The position numbers and the translations under genes are program-made. From Ignelater luminosus (lineage: Eukaryota; Arthropoda; Insecta; Coleoptera; Elateridae), in NCBI GenBank assembly GCA_011009095.1, contig VTPC01003590.1, forward strand, positions 256,062 to 320,061: a DNA stretch of 64,000 nucleotides. Reading direction: 5' to 3'. The notes under the pieces were generated by a model. The model did not search any database and was not told where the DNA came from. It saw nothing but the letters and a program-made list of their open reading frames with translations. Every line of letters begins with the position of its first letter. Position 1 is the first letter of the stretch. This document shows positions 1 through 12,780 of the stretch, piece after piece.

Positions 1-1469
1 AAGCAGCATTCTGGAAAATATTATTAACTAACAATAAGTATTAAACTGTTATTAAGAGCTTGTTACTATTTTACTTCTGATGATCAATTGTAAGTATACA
101 GTGTGTCTTTGTGATTATTAGACATAGGGAAATTAAAATTAGGAAATTATTTAAAGATCAGCTATAGCTGTGAGCTATAGATGCTTTTTGATTGAACAAA
201 AAAAAACAAAAATTAAACAATCTGCTACTTTGTTGAATAAGTGCCAAATCTTTTTGATAAATTACCTTACCTGATCATTTACGCTTAATTTAATTTGCCG
301 TTAAACAAAGTTGATTACAGCAATTTGTCTTTTTCTTATTAATTATAAACTGTATTCTTCCAATTTTATTAATGGAAGTATTGTATTAATAAATTCAAAT
401 AACCTAGACATTAATAAATGATGAAAAACGGTTTGTAATTAATAAGAAAGAGACAGTTGAGATTATGGCTAACCATGCATTTTCATAATTCATAAATTGA
501 ATACCAAGGTATGTTCAGATTCTGGTTATTACGTCATCATACAACTGTACACTGTTAAACCAAACCCAGGAAAAAAATCTAGAGCTTGCAAAGTAGCGCG
601 TAAGCGTAACATTGTTGCCAGATGTAAAAAATCTTTTCCCCACTCATCTAACAAAATCTTTGCTAGCCGTCCATCGATTTTGTCATCAATGCTTGTAGAC
701 ACAAGCAATCTTTTATGCTACAACAATATTCTATAGGAGAAAATCATCAACCAACAGATGGTGCTAAATTTCGTCAAAATGTATCAGCTTCAACCCACGT
801 TGCCAGAACTGATCATGAATCTTCAAATCTGAAGATTTATAATACTTATTATACTTATTCATTGCGTAGAAATAGTGTGATCACCCTCACAAGAGCTTTC
901 GAAATTCTCACTAGAGGTCGCGACCAACGTGCCCAGGAAAGTATGCAACAAATGGAAAATTTTTTTATCAATTTCTGAGAAAATTTGTTTATTTATAAAA
1001 TCTTGTACTTGACCTAAAACTGCCAATAACGGAAATAAAATTTTAAATATAATCAACAATAATAAAGAAAACTGGAAGTGACATTAGTTTTCCATTAAAA
1101 ACAACTACGTTGCAAATTTATTCAAAGATAGTTACGATTTCCAATTATCCCCGATGAAACCACACTAATCTTCCCAGCAAGTTAGAAAATCGCCAATTTG
1201 GGGAAAATCTCAACACCTGGCAATACTGCGGGCGACTTACAAAGATCTATATCAACAGATAGTGCTATTGGGTATATCGGGTGAAAGTTAACACACTTTT
1301 TCCTGGAGTAAAAAAATACACGTCCGGACGTTAAATTCGAACGCCAAGAAAGATCGTATGCGGCAAGTCGTCTGGTCAACTCGAAAGGTTTTGGGCAAAC
1401 AATACACGCCCGGACGTAGAATACGAAGACAAAGAAATGGGGAGAGAAAATATTTCACATCTTGCGAAA
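1..1469. other. AT-rich stretch, no gene seen
   Basis: No frame here resembles a known protein, and the short open frames lack splice signals or family motifs. Near base 95 the sequence TACAGTGTGTC matches the terminus of the foldback elements at 25.4 and 28.6 kb, but no matching second end follows. Around 1310-1400 a short GC-richer patch repeats a CCGGACGT motif twice. By position this is probably intron or intergenic DNA of the minus-strand B3GLCT gene. Confidence 0.5.
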
Positions 1470-2120
1470 GGCTTGTCGTATCAAGTTGGAACTTTAATTG
1501 CTAGATGTGGCGGAATGGCTTTTAAACAATCTTGGTAATCGTCTTTTGTTTTTTTGTGACCGATATCTTATATTTCAGGAACGGCTGGTCCTGTCAAAAT
1601 GAGATTTTGATGGTCAGATGAGGTGCTGTTTCTTCGACAGATATCCCGTATCTCCGGAACTGCTACTGCTATCGAGGTGGCACTTTGATCGTTAGTTGTA
1701 GTGTGGAAACGAATCTGAAAAAGATCTGGGCACTAGCGATGGTCTTTTGTTTTTTCGACAAATATTTCGTATCTCAGGTCGTATCTAGTTAGCAGTTTAA
1801 CCGTTAGATGTAGTGGAGGAATGGTATTTAAACGACCTGGGCATTACCGATCGTCTTTCGCCTTTTTGAGAGATATCCTGTTATTTCGGGAACAGCTGGT
1901 GCTATTAACATGGGATTTCGGTCGTTACGTGTGATTGGGAAATGACTTAAATGATTCGGACCCCATCGATGGTCTTTTGTTTTTTTGACAGGTGTACCTT
2001 ACGGAAACGGCTGTTGAGTTGGGAGTTGAACTGTTAAGTGTCCTGGGGAAACAAATTTTAAACGATCTGAACACCACCGATCGTCTTTTATTTCTTTTCG
2101 TATCTCATGAATGGCTGGTG
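1470..2120. repeat. Tandem array of ~120-bp repeat (array 1)
   Basis: About five to six imperfect units recur every ~110-130 bp. Each has a CGATCGTCTTTTG core followed by a T-run, then GACAGATAT, then an AACGGCTGGTGCTATCGAG block and a GTGGGGAAATGGCTTTTAAACG block. Units are diverged and some are truncated. The same unit forms a second array at 3.7-4.5 kb. No coding potential is evident; the open frame starting at 2111 begins inside the last unit and looks fortuitous. Confidence 0.8.
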
Positions 2121-3684
2121 CTATCGACGTGGGACTTGCACTGATGGGAGTGGTAGAGAAAGAGCTTTCAGAATATTTGGCCCTAGTAGCACAAAATTCG
2201 GGTATACCTAGAATCTCATTAGAAACTATGCAGTCTATCGAGGTAAAACCAACGTTGCTAAAACTAGTTGTATTCTATGCAGTTCCTCTATATGGAAAAC
2301 CCGCCTATTCAGTCAAGTTAGGTAACACGTTGTTTCTGTGTAGAATGCCTATATTGGTAATTATGTAGGTTTAACTATATCGAAACAATGTTGTCCACAA
2401 GCGTGGAGACTATGTTTTATTATAATTATTATTGCATCAGATAAACAAAATCTAACAACTGAAAAATATCGTATTAACATGCATCGTATAACACGTAAAC
2501 CATTTGCCTTTCTCAGTTGTAAATAATAAAATGTAATTAATTTTTTTGAGAATTTTTGTTTGAGTTGAAACAGACATAAGGTGTATCTTGTTTAAAAGTT
2601 CATTATCTATTCAACGTGAAGGCTGCCCATTTGTAACAAAAACAAGTCGAATATTAAAGTAATGTAGCAATGTAGCAATCAAGTGCATTTGTTTTAGTTT
2701 CAACTTCGAAATAAAGTACTTGGATGATAAAAAATATACCTATATACATATATCAAACGGTGCAAGGCTCTACATGAATTAAATAATAAGCTGGGTCTCC
2801 TTATTGTTCCATCAGGTTTCAGGTATATACTTCTTGACCATCTGGGTAATTTGGAATTTGTAGCTGCATTTACAAATTTCTAAGAATAACGGTACTGCAA
2901 GGGGTTGGTTTCATTTGAAAGCTTAAGCACGGCTTAACTTTAAAGCTATTTTCCGTTGAACTTGCATCCGAGTATGAAGCATAATTATTATTCTAACGTT
3001 TTACTTGAGAATTTGTGCTGTGCTGTATGTGCTGAATATACTAAACATAAAGCTGTTAATATTATTGTTTTTACGTTAATAACTACTTAGTAGGTACCTA
3101 AACTAAATATGAAAAGGTATGTTTGATTATGTTGATAAAATTGCGCATAAATAAACGTTCACTGCTTATAATTTTAATCAGCCTACCTTTATGCTCAGTT
3201 ATTAATTAAGTGTCCATAACTTTTTACATTTAATTTACAGTAACTTTGTAAAATTAAGGTACTTAGTATTTTTAGGCGTATGTGCATATTATGTATATAA
3301 GGCCGCTTTTTTTACCCAAAATAATAAAATTCCGTTACAATTTATACTGAATGTTTCATTTCCCTTAAAACTTATTAACTAGCTTATTTAACTTACCAGT
3401 TAAATTAATTGATTAAATTAATTCAATTTAATGGATTACTTAATTAAAGTAATTAACTAACCTTGGATTTAACTAGTTTCACAAGACAGGAATGAATAAG
3501 CAAGCCAAAGTGGGATATGAGTAGGCAAGCTAGTTATATACTATGTTGTTTCTGAGAAGTTTAACGTTAAAACAACGTTGACTGCCTGTATAGTTCCAAC
3601 ACGGAATCCGCGTTTCATTTCTCATTAAAAACTATATTGGCATCCAATATAGTTCCAACCTAACTGTGCTACTAGGGGGGTGCC
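2121..3684. other. AT-rich spacer between two repeat arrays
   Basis: The stretch is AT-rich and non-coding, with TTAATTAA-like simple runs around 3370-3480. I see no exon, RNA gene or element terminus. Confidence 0.4.
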
Positions 3685-4475
3685 AGCAATCGTCTTCTGT
3701 TTTCTTTTCGACAAATATTCTGTATGTTGGTAACGGTTAATGTTATCCAGATGGAACTTAGACCGTTACGTGTGGTGGGGAAATGGCTTTTAGACAATTC
3801 GGATCCTATTAATCGTCTTTTGTTTTTTTTTGACAGATGTACCGTATTTCGCGAACGGCTTGTCCTATCGAGTTAGTAGTTGAACTGTTAGGTGGGGTGG
3901 GGGAATGGCTGTTAAACCATCTGGGCACTAGCGATCGTCTCTTGTTTTTTGTTTGACGGATATCCTGTATGTTCGGAACGGCTGGTGCTACCGCGATGAG
4001 ACTTTGATCGTTAGTTGTGGTGGGGAAACAACTTTTAAACGATCCGGGCCACCGATCGTCTTTTGGTTTTTTCGACAGATATTCTGGATTTTAGTAACGG
4101 TTAATGCTATTGAGTTGAGACTTTGATTGTCAGGTGTGATAGGGAAATGACTTCTAAGCAATCCGGACATCACTACTGGTCGTTTTTTGTTTTTTCTTTT
4201 GACAAATATTCTGTATCTTAGCAACGGCTGATGCTATCGAGTTGGAACTTTGATTGTCAAGTATGGTAGGGGAACAGTTTTTAAGCGATCAGGGCACCAT
4301 CGATCGTCGTTAGGAATGGCTGATGCTGTCGAGTTGGGACTTTGATTGTCAGGTGTGGTAGGAAAACGGGTTTTCAGCGATCCGGGCACCATTAGTTCTT
4401 CTAGACACTTTTTTTGTATTTGGGGGAATGAATTTCTGGAGATCCTGGTACCATCAATCGTTTTTTGTTTTTTTT
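3685..4475. repeat. Tandem array of ~120-bp repeat (array 2)
   Basis: Six to seven units of the sequence found at 1.47-2.12 kb, in the same orientation, with period ~120 bp (T-run landmarks near 3691, 3813, 3935, 4047 and 4180). The later units are shortened. The shared order of sub-blocks (T-run, GACAGATAT, AACGG..GCTATCGAGTTGG, GTGTGGTGGGGAAA) shows that both arrays come from one family. Confidence 0.8.
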
Positions 4476-5596
4476 TCTACATTATTTTACTTTACTATTA
4501 TTATTAAATCATTTTTCACACAACATTTAACTCATTACTAATACTTTTCAATAAAGATTATTAATAATTTGTGCGATATGAATTTATAAAACTAACAGCT
4601 ATTAGAATATGAGACAGGTTTAACAACAAACGTCAAATTAATATAATCACTTATATATCACGTATATCTATAGGACACAGCTATATATATTTATTTCACC
4701 AACGTTAATTTTCCTGTGTCTAAGCCCTGCAATGACTTTTAGAATTCATCTGACTTATTAATTTCGTCGAAAATTGCAAAATTATTCCATCAAAAGCGGG
4801 GAGAAATTATTATTTTATTATATTCATCAAAAAAGTGTTTCTAGTCGTAAATAGTCGACAAAATTAAGTATAATCAGTCTTCAGTTATTGCATTTGTCAG
4901 AAAGCATGCCGAAACGAAAAAAATTGATGACAAACCTAGTAGAGGGGCAGCCAAGGAAGATTTCAGTTCGAGGTGATGCTGTGTAAGAGGAATTAACTAA
5001 GTTACAGTGCGGAGAAGCAAAGATGCTTTCGTCTGCAGTGAGCTAAAGAACATAGAAACTGGACCACAGAGCAATGGTAGAAAGTGGCGGTTCTAGGTTT
5101 TCTACCAGGTGTTTGCAGCGTTTGTAAGGCTTATATATATGTGAAATTCATTTACGCCTTCTCTGCTATAATATGTAGTTTTATATTTTTTTTGCATTTG
5201 TCCTACAGAGAATTGTATCACAACAAAAACCGAATTAATTGAATTTCTCGTTTAAGATTGGTATCGCTGTCTTTTGAAGCAAGAAAAAGATGCGAATTGG
5301 TTATCAATCAAGAACAAGAGCTGGCTAGTTTAGTAGTACAAAGTTTTTTAAAAACCGTACAGAGCTGATAAGAGGATAAAAAAAGCTCTCATTTGAAGTG
5401 AGGCATGTGCGGTGTTGCTGTTTAAGAATTTTAAGTCGGATAGTATCAGCCATCTGGGATGGGTAAAATGCTGCGTCTAACGCAAAATTCACGTTTGGTA
5501 CAATGAAAACTTTTATTATGCTTAAATGCGTTTCATTTCTGATGCAGAAGGTCCACACAACGTTTAATAATATATTTATTAAAAACAGTAATTTAC
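4476..5596. other. AT-rich stretch, no gene seen
   Basis: No further B3GLCT exon could be found on the minus strand here. A short plus-strand frame at about 4905 (a basic MPKRKK start) stops after some 26 codons and resembles nothing I can name. A minus-strand open frame at 5325-5558 does not fit the B3GLCT family and ignores the splice phase needed. Confidence 0.4.
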
Positions 5597-6358
5597 CTTT
5601 CCATTAATGCTTTACTAATAGCAAACCCAGCTAGCGTATTAGGATATTTTAGTGTTCCCGGATCTTCGAAAAATGCAAAATGATGTATAATAGTGGGTTC
5701 TTTATCTTGCATTGTGTAACCCAGCCAAATTTCCTGAAAGCAACGTATAATAAAAAATTCTACGAACTGGAATGAAAAAAGTTTACTTTTTCATAATTAT
5801 GATTTTGAAAAGTTTTAACTAGTTTATTCAATTTTATTCTCGTCCTATCTTCAGCAAAGAAGAACCACGAGCAATTTTTTCTGTGGAGTTTCATCAAATA
5901 TGGTATTAATGGTAAGATTGTCCATCCACCGACGTGTGGAAAATCTTCATGCGATAAATGTACAATTGGTGGCTCCTGAAATTGTGAAAAATGTGGTAGT
6001 TGAATTAATTATTTGTGAACGTGATAAATCTAAATAAAAGCGGACAGATAATTTCCTTTAAGCCGACTAAAAGTTATTTATGTTGTACAGTGTAGAGGTT
6101 GAAGTAAATAGAAAATAATCCCGTGATCTTCCGGCCGAAATAACTTTAGTTTTGTTTATTTACATTTCATTTTAACACGCGACTCGGTAATAAAAGTCTG
6201 AACGTTTAAGCGAATTCAATATTAGATAGTTTGATAAGTAATACTTACCCTTTTTAAAGATCGAGCTTGTTCGTGAATTTCTTTTTTTAGATCTTCTGCT
6301 AGATGCTGATGATATTTATTTGATTGACTCGAGATGGTAATTACGATATCTTTAATAT
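5597..6358 (-). CDS. B3GLCT: Beta-1,3-glucosyltransferase, exons 2-4 (partial gene)
   Basis: This ER-luminal enzyme adds glucose to O-fucose on thrombospondin type 1 repeats. Three minus-strand exons are visible. Exon 2 is 6249-6358 (acceptor after TTTTACAG, donor GTAAGTAT), exon 3 is 5787-5975 (63 codons, phase 0 at both ends) and exon 4 is 5597-5733 (45 codons plus 2 nt). Their translation follows the N-terminal half of animal B3GLCT: a VITISSQSNKYH stretch (human VFVIQSQPNSFH), then GGWTILPL, CSWFFFAEDRTRI, and in exon 4 PTIIHHFAFFEDP...KYPNTLAG. These correspond to human WTILPL, SSWIFFCEEETRI and ATIIHHYAFSENP. The first codon of exon 2 is completed by the last base of the exon at 36034. 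The remaining half of the protein, with the main glycosyltransferase domain, is absent and probably lies left of base 1. Family assignment is firm; the exon edges are read from splice consensus only. Confidence 0.9.
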
Positions 6359-6900
6359 CTGTAAAATTAAAACGATAATAGTTAGTGCTTTTCGTCTGAA
6401 TGAACATTATAAGTAAATCGAGAAAGCAAACTGATTAGGACATCCATTATATTACTAAATATTCGCGAAATCGGGACGTCATGTTAACATCTCATTGAAT
6501 ATTTACGAAACATTGTTTTCTAAAAAGCCTTGAGGTTCTGAACAACGTAAGTTCAGACACTTCTTATAAATTTTTAACGGCTTTACGAGAAAGTTCAAAA
6601 ATTGCATTTGCAAGTCCTTGAAACGTCATTTAGTTTCACGCAAATAATAATCTTCTGAATTCTCTAGGGAAAAAAATGCTAAACGCACAAACGGCAGTGC
6701 AAAATAAAAGAGAGCGAGTTAGACAATTTAGAATCGTTCTGGCGATTCGAAAAAATGAAAAAATCGTAAAGGAACGACCGTTCTTATTATATGTTTATTA
6801 TTACTGGTCTCACATTGTTTGGTAGTTATCACTGTTAAAACTTTTAAAAAAGTAATTTAAGTAAAAAATTGCCAGTCGGCTCATATCGTCTCCCTAGACA
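6359..6900. other. Start of the giant B3GLCT intron, nothing else seen
   Basis: This is intronic sequence directly upstream (on the minus strand) of exon 2. It holds the polypyrimidine tract and acceptor of that exon at its left edge and nothing else recognisable. Confidence 0.5.
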
Positions 6901-8995
6901 CGTGCTTTACCTGAGATAACTCTGGGTATAGTTCTCACCATAAGAATCAAATATTCGAGAGCACGAGATATCTTCTCGATCGATCACCCGACCGCATGCC
7001 CATGGGCACAAATTCTTCTACTTTTGTCTCCGTTATTATATGAAATGCGATTTCTCAGGTACTAAAAGTAATTTTTCGAAAAAAGGGCATACTACACTTT
7101 TTACGGATTTTGCCTTTTCTTTACGATGGTGAAAATTGCAAGTCAATATTCCTATGCGAATAAAGAAAAATCAGAAACAAGGAATTCACAAGAAATTCCA
7201 AAATTTCCTCCGGCCAATTTAACCCAATTTGGAGGCAAGATTTGCAAATATTTGGGAGGGCAACATGCCGAATCTCAGCATTAATTAGCCATGAATAATG
7301 GCGCTAGAAGGGATGGAAAGGGAAGGACGCCCTTTCGGCCTCAAGTGTCTTTTTGGAAGGATTAGGAATTTGCTAATAGAATCACGTATAGGCCACTAAA
7401 GTACATTTGAAGTAGAAGGTTAGTCTCTCTACCTCAAAGAATGTCCATGCACCATTTTCAGTTTTTTGCCTTTTCGACCTAGAAGATGACTTCGTAAGAA
7501 AAACGCGCATTGGATCTTTTTTGTTTCCCATTTATTGTAATATTTACATTTTACTAGGACCTCATATAACTGCTCCAGAAAGGTGCAGACAAACAGCTTG
7601 ATCGGTCCATAATCTATCGAGTTACGCATTTTTCAAGTGGACATTTCGGCACGTCATGGAAAAAAGCACCAAATTAACCGAATGGAGTCGGCTTTTCTTG
7701 AGTAGGTAGATAAACACTCCTAAAACACAGATCTCGAATGTTATGTCGGTCGGACCATCAGGACTGTTTTGGTGGAGGTTGCAAAATTCGTAAAAAGCTC
7801 AAACAACTTTTTGGAAAGACTTGGGGCTTTTTCGTTTATAACCGGTAATTTGTTTCCACTAGCCGATAATACTCAAAAATTCACATCGCACGGCGAAAAC
7901 GAGATGATCATAACTATTATGGCTTCCGATTTAGAAGCTAATTTGGACTTCACCTGTTGCGGCAAGTAGAGAATTTGATTCAATCTGAAGCACACAATAA
8001 AGCACAACGTTGTTCTCCAATGCCGTCTTGATATTTACGGACGCCTATGGGCCCAAATTTGAAACTGTCTAGGGCAAAAAAACTCTTTGGAGAATTTACA
8101 ACACAATGAATGAGAACACAATTAATAAAAAGCTGCCAGATGATGACTTGCCTAGGGACGACCTATCGACCGTAGTCTCCTCCGAAGGGCAGAGCGAAAC
8201 GGTAGATGTAAACTATTATTAAACTTTTTACGTATTCTTACTTTTTCGTTACGACGGACAGTTAAGGTTTCGAGTCGATAAGACGTACAGTTCCGGTGGT
8301 AACACCGAAAAACTGAAAACGACGAATTACCAAAACAGTCGAAAATCTCATATTTCCGAAAGTCCTTCTTCCATCTCGCCCGAATTTCTAGGGGAAGCGG
8401 CCGGGAGTTCGGAAAAGATAAATCCTAAATCTTGAGATTAATTGCCAAAAGGGGTCGTACAAAATAGGGTTCCCCACTCCGCTTCACAAACATCTTTTAA
8501 AAATTCGAAAATTCGCTTACAGAATATCTAACAGGACATCCAGAGGCACTTGTGGCCGAATATCGGCATTCTTAACTGCAAAGATACCCATTTCAGGATC
8601 GTATTTTCGCCGTTTTCGGTTTTTCCTATTTTTGACCTTGAAGACGATTTCGTAGGGAAAACACGTATAGAACCTTTTGTGTGCTCCGTTCGATGGTACC
8701 AACGCTGGAGAGGTCCGAAAGAGCCCGAATCAGAGACGGCGAGAAACCCGTTCAAACGGGCCCCAATCGATTTTCTCCGTTTTCGCCGGTAGGTGTCACC
8801 GCGTTCGTTTCGCGCGCGCACGGTAGTTGAAGCTCCTACGTTTCCACGTACCCTCCAAGTTGGATCAAGCTCGGCCTGCCCGTTCTCGAATTATTGCGGT
8901 TTTACGTTTCGAAAAAGTCCAAAATTTCCGACTTTGACCCCCCTCCCAACTTCCTTCCTATTGAGCGATTAATGAAAAACCGCCAGCACAAGACT
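6901..8995. repeat. Unclassified GC-richer repetitive stretch inside intron
   Basis: Base composition is clearly less AT-rich than its surroundings, and no frame resembles a known protein. A ~75-bp segment around 7449-7520 recurs in diverged form around 8598-8672 (TTTTTGACC TTGAAGACGATTTCGTA versus CTAGAAGATGACTTCGTA). That suggests an old repeat or a decayed element whose class I cannot name. The open frames on both strands at 8517-8821 overlap each other and look fortuitous. Confidence 0.4.
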
Positions 8996-8999
8996 CTCC

Positions 9000-11040
9000 T
9001 CTTTATGTATTTATGGCAAGTGGGTGTATTACGTCTTTTATGAACGGTACTCTCAGGTTTTCATGGAGCGTTTGATTTGAAACGTACCATGGGGCGTTTG
9101 CCATCATCCTTAGAGTTTTAGATTGATATTTTTGCAGTATTTTTGCGCTCTAGGGTTTCGAGCACCCCCACAATTCTATACCGTAAGTCCAAATAGGACT
9201 CAGTAAGGTTTTGTAGATTGTTAATTTGTTTTCTAATGACAATTGGGACTTTTTACCAATAGGCCAGTTCATTTGTTTGGTTTTTATGTTCAATTGTTAC
9301 TTTCCACGTTAGTTTTTAAAAAAGAGAGAGCCCCAAGTACTTGACTTCATTCTTCACTGGGATATGTTGATTAAATATTTATTGTGATTAGTGGACATAG
9401 GGTGCGTCTCATCGTAAATGTAATCTGTGAAGGTTTGTCGGCGTTTACTTTGATTTTCTATTTGTGTAGCCAGTTTTGAAACAAACTGAGGTAGTTCTGG
9501 AGGTTTTCTGAGGCTGCTACGTCCAATTCTATTGTCGCAGTCGGTGTCATTGGTTGTTAGGATATCAGCTGTGTAGATTGAGTATAAGTATGGGCCCAGT
9601 ACGCTATCCTGGGGTACTCCAGCACGTGTCAAATAGTAGTTGCCTTCCTCTTTATTTATTTTAATGCTAAATTTTCTGTTTAAGAGATATTATAATTAAG
9701 TATAGCTGACTAGGAATTATCTTTTTAATCTTGATGCCACACCTTATCAAATGCTTGTTGTATGTCTAAAAATACTGCAGCGCACATTTCTTTGTTTTTT
9801 AGGCTGTCTCTTATTAAGTTCACTATCCTATGGCCTTGTTAGATGGTGGAGTGGTTTTCTTTCAAACCCAAATTGAGGGGCGAGAATTGGGTCATCATGT
9901 AAAAAAGTTGCTTCTTTTATTCTTTTAAGGAGTATTCTCTCAAATATTATGAATACTAAAGGTAGGGTCTGTACGAAGTTGCTTCGGTTAGTGGTTTGCC
10001 AGGTTTAGTAATCAAAATGATGTTTTGATTATTTCTCTAACTTCAGATGGGGATACTGATACTGGAGATGACAGTTGGCAGTTGTTTATTTCCTCGTCAC
10101 TCTGATTGTCAAATGGATCAAAAGCGTTTTTAAGTTTTTTAAATTCTTTGGTTGCTCTCCATAATGAGTGGTCATTAGGCGCAAGGTTTTTGATATAATG
10201 GTCAAATGCACAAGGTGTTCGTAAATGTTTCTGGATCCAGTGGGCTGTGAAATCATGCTTGGGGCTGCATTTACCGCCTTTTTAAAGACAGGATATGTAT
10301 TAGAATGTTTGCCACGTTACACGCACTGCATTGTTGTTATGATGGTTGCCTAATCTTATGTTTTTTTTAAGAATTGATAGATTAAAACTAGTTGTTAATA
10401 AACGTACAACTTTAGTCTTGAAAAAGTCTTTTTCGTACAATAAGCGCAATTACAGAGAAAACATGTGAAAGAATACAACAGATTAACTAAATGCAGGACA
10501 ATGACATTTGCAATTGACAAATGACAGAAAAATTAGATTCCATAGCCAAGTGGAACCAGAAATATTTATGAACACTTCGTAGAATTTTTGAAGTTCTTAA
10601 TAACATCATGAAGTCTGTGGGGTTTCTTTTGCCGTTAGGATTTCTTGTGTGTTGCCACTCTCTACGTGCTCTGTGTTCTTCCTGAACCAGTTCTTTGATA
10701 TGTAGCGGTACATTATTCGTTGTTATTTTTTTCTCGTGCATAGGAGTGGCCTTCCATGCTGATTTTTGTACGACTGATGTAAAATCGTGAACTGCTGCTT
10801 TAATTTCAGCTTGTTCCTTAAGTCTTAGATTGAGGTTGATATTTAGGTTTATAAATTCCTGAAACTTTTCCCAGTTTGTTAGGGTAGTCGAGGGATTGGA
10901 GGATTTCTATATTTACAGTTATGATTATAGGACTGTGCTCGGAGATAACGTCGGAGATAGATTTAATATCACAATGGATGGTTGGTATTCCATTGGTGAT
11001 GGCAAAGCCGAGTAGGTCTGGAATCTTATTCCTATCCGTG
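9000..11040 (-). mobile_element. Jockey-like non-LTR retrotransposon, degraded
   Basis: Read on the minus strand from high to low coordinates, pieces of a Jockey ORF2 appear in the right order. First is the end of the endonuclease (ITNGIPTIHCDI...SEHSP, ~11.0-10.9 kb), then the linker (PLHIKELVQEEHRARREWQ, 10.7 kb). RT motif A follows (FLDIQQAFDKVWH, ~9.8 kb), then AGVPQDSVLGPYLYSIYTAD (~9.6 kb). The C-terminal part reads LTIYKTLLSPIWTYGIELWG and TLRMMANAPWYVSN (~9.25-9.05 kb). Stops and frameshifts interrupt it throughout, internal segments are missing, and the expected YADD motif after the PYLYSIYTAD block cannot be read. It is a dead copy sitting inside the B3GLCT intron in the same orientation as the gene. 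Confidence 0.8.
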
Positions 11041-11042
11041 GG

Positions 11043-12780
11043 TCAATATGTTGGCTCACCAGTTGATAGGTGTTGTAGGCTATCTTGTTTAATGGCGTCT
11101 AATAATTGTCTAGGGGGGTTTCTCAATTTTGAACTCATACCTCTATTATGTAGACTGTTCGATACTTTTCTTCTGGGTACTTTATCAAATGCCTTTTCTA
11201 GGTCGTTTAGCTTCTCATATATTTTTAATGATATGCTTAATAAGGTTATGCCACCTTTTCTATATATCGGGACGATTCGTTCAATCTCCCAATTTTCGGG
11301 TAGCTTCTCCTTTTTCCATATTTTTCTTATATATCTCAAGCAATAGTAATTTTCCTTCAGTTCCCATCTTTTTAATCATTTTCTCTTTTATTTTTCCCAA
11401 AGCCATTTCTAGTTCCTCTTGTTTTTTCATCTTTTTCTTCTTCTTCTTCCTAGTTTTCTTCTACCGCGTCTGTATCACCTTGTTCTTCTTTACTGGTTTC
11501 TTCCCTGTCTGTTTGGGCATATAGCAAGCAATTCATGAAAGTACTGTTTTCATTGCTCTATTATCTTTTTTGGGTTCGTTACTTGAGTTCCATCTTTAGT
11601 TTTTAATTTTGTGGCTCTTTTTCCTAATGTCTTTAGCACCTTGTAGAAAAGCTTTTTTATTTTTGCTGTTGTTTTCGAGTTTTCTCTAAATTCCTGCCAA
11701 GAGCCATTCTTTGCTTTTCTTACCATAACTTTAACTTTTGTTCGTCGTTCTTTATACTTACGGTATTTTGCTTTCGTTCTATTTGATAATTCTTTTTCAT
11801 TTTTATTTGTGCTTGTATTTCATAACTTCACCATAAAGTTGGTTTATTCTTTTTGTTCGATTTACTCACCCCACATGAGTCTTTTGCTTCAATAATAATT
11901 ATTTTTTTAATTCTGTGCCATATCTGTTTGGCCGTCATCTGTCTCATATTATCTTGTATTTCTTTATGTGTGACTTCTTCGTATATTACTGCAATTTCTG
12001 CTTCTTGTAGTTTATATGTTCTTATTGATTCATGTTCATATTTTTTTCGTCACGCTCTTTATTATGGTTGATTAACAGCACGGCATATTTCTACCTTTAT
12101 CTTGCAGTGTGTATCAGATGTTCCCTGTTTGTTCTTCTTCTTTCTCTAGCTAGTCTTCCCTCGATTTTCCCTTCTAAGATGTATTGTACTAATTCATACT
12201 TAGTGTGCCTCATAACATTACCAAAACATGTCAGTCTTCATCGTTTTATAGTTGATTCCAATTCTAGGGATTTAGCCAGTTTCTAGAGGACCTCTTCGTT
12301 TCTTATTTGGTTTTACTGCGTCTGTATGTCCACATTTTTATTGTCTGTTGTTTCGAAATTTCAAGGACCAGACGTAGCATTTAATCATGCGACGTCGGCG
12401 TTGTTGATTTATTTGATGGTTAGACAAGAATTTATTAAGTTTGTTGAAGCTGGCTCTTGCTTGTTCTATTCTGGCTTTTACTTCGGTGTCGGCATTTATC
12501 TCTCTATTGTTTTCCCTAAGCATTTATATTTGTCAAGTTCTTCAATGGTTTCCCCTCTCTTGTTGTGTGTACTCTTATGATCACCATCGTTTTTGTTTTC
12601 TTGGTGTTGATACTCAGTCCCTTTTTTTTATTCTCTTCCGCTACTGCTTTGCAATAATGCTTGCAGATCTTTTTCACTATTAGCTATTTAAGCTGTATCG
12701 CCAGCGTATTGAAGATAGATCTATATTTTCATTTCTTCTGTATTTTCGTTATCTACTCTTACTAGTCCCTTTTGCTGCCA
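11043..12780 (-). mobile_element. RTE-like non-LTR retrotransposon fragments, degraded
   Basis: There are two minus-strand pieces of the same kind of element. The higher one (~12.76-12.05 kb) is the C-terminal half of RT: a YAGD motif where active enzymes have YADD, then GLSINTKKTKTMVI, YKCLGKTIER, RIEQARASFNKLNKFL, IKCYVWS and a FGNVMRHTKYELVQYILEGKIEG tail. The lower one (~11.92-11.04 kb) is the region just before and into RT: VRKAKNGSWQEF, LKTKDGTQVTNPKKI, LPENWEIERIVPIYRKGG, then a jump to DLEKAFDKVPRRKV. The order is C-terminal piece first, so these are parts of two copies or a rearranged one. A sister fragment lies at 60.9-63.05 kb. The clade call (RTE/CFDP2-like) is an inference from the motifs. 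Confidence 0.7.

Noticed and set aside
2111..2368. Plus-strand 85-codon frame
   Set aside because: It begins inside a ~120-bp repeat unit, runs into AT-rich DNA and has no recognised motif.
5325..5558. Minus-strand open frame just after B3GLCT exon 4
   Set aside because: The protein does not follow the B3GLCT family and no acceptor gives the required phase. It is treated as non-coding.
11129..12683. Series of Phe/Leu-rich plus-strand frames that look membrane-like
   Set aside because: They are antisense shadows of the lysine-rich minus-strand LINE coding remnants.
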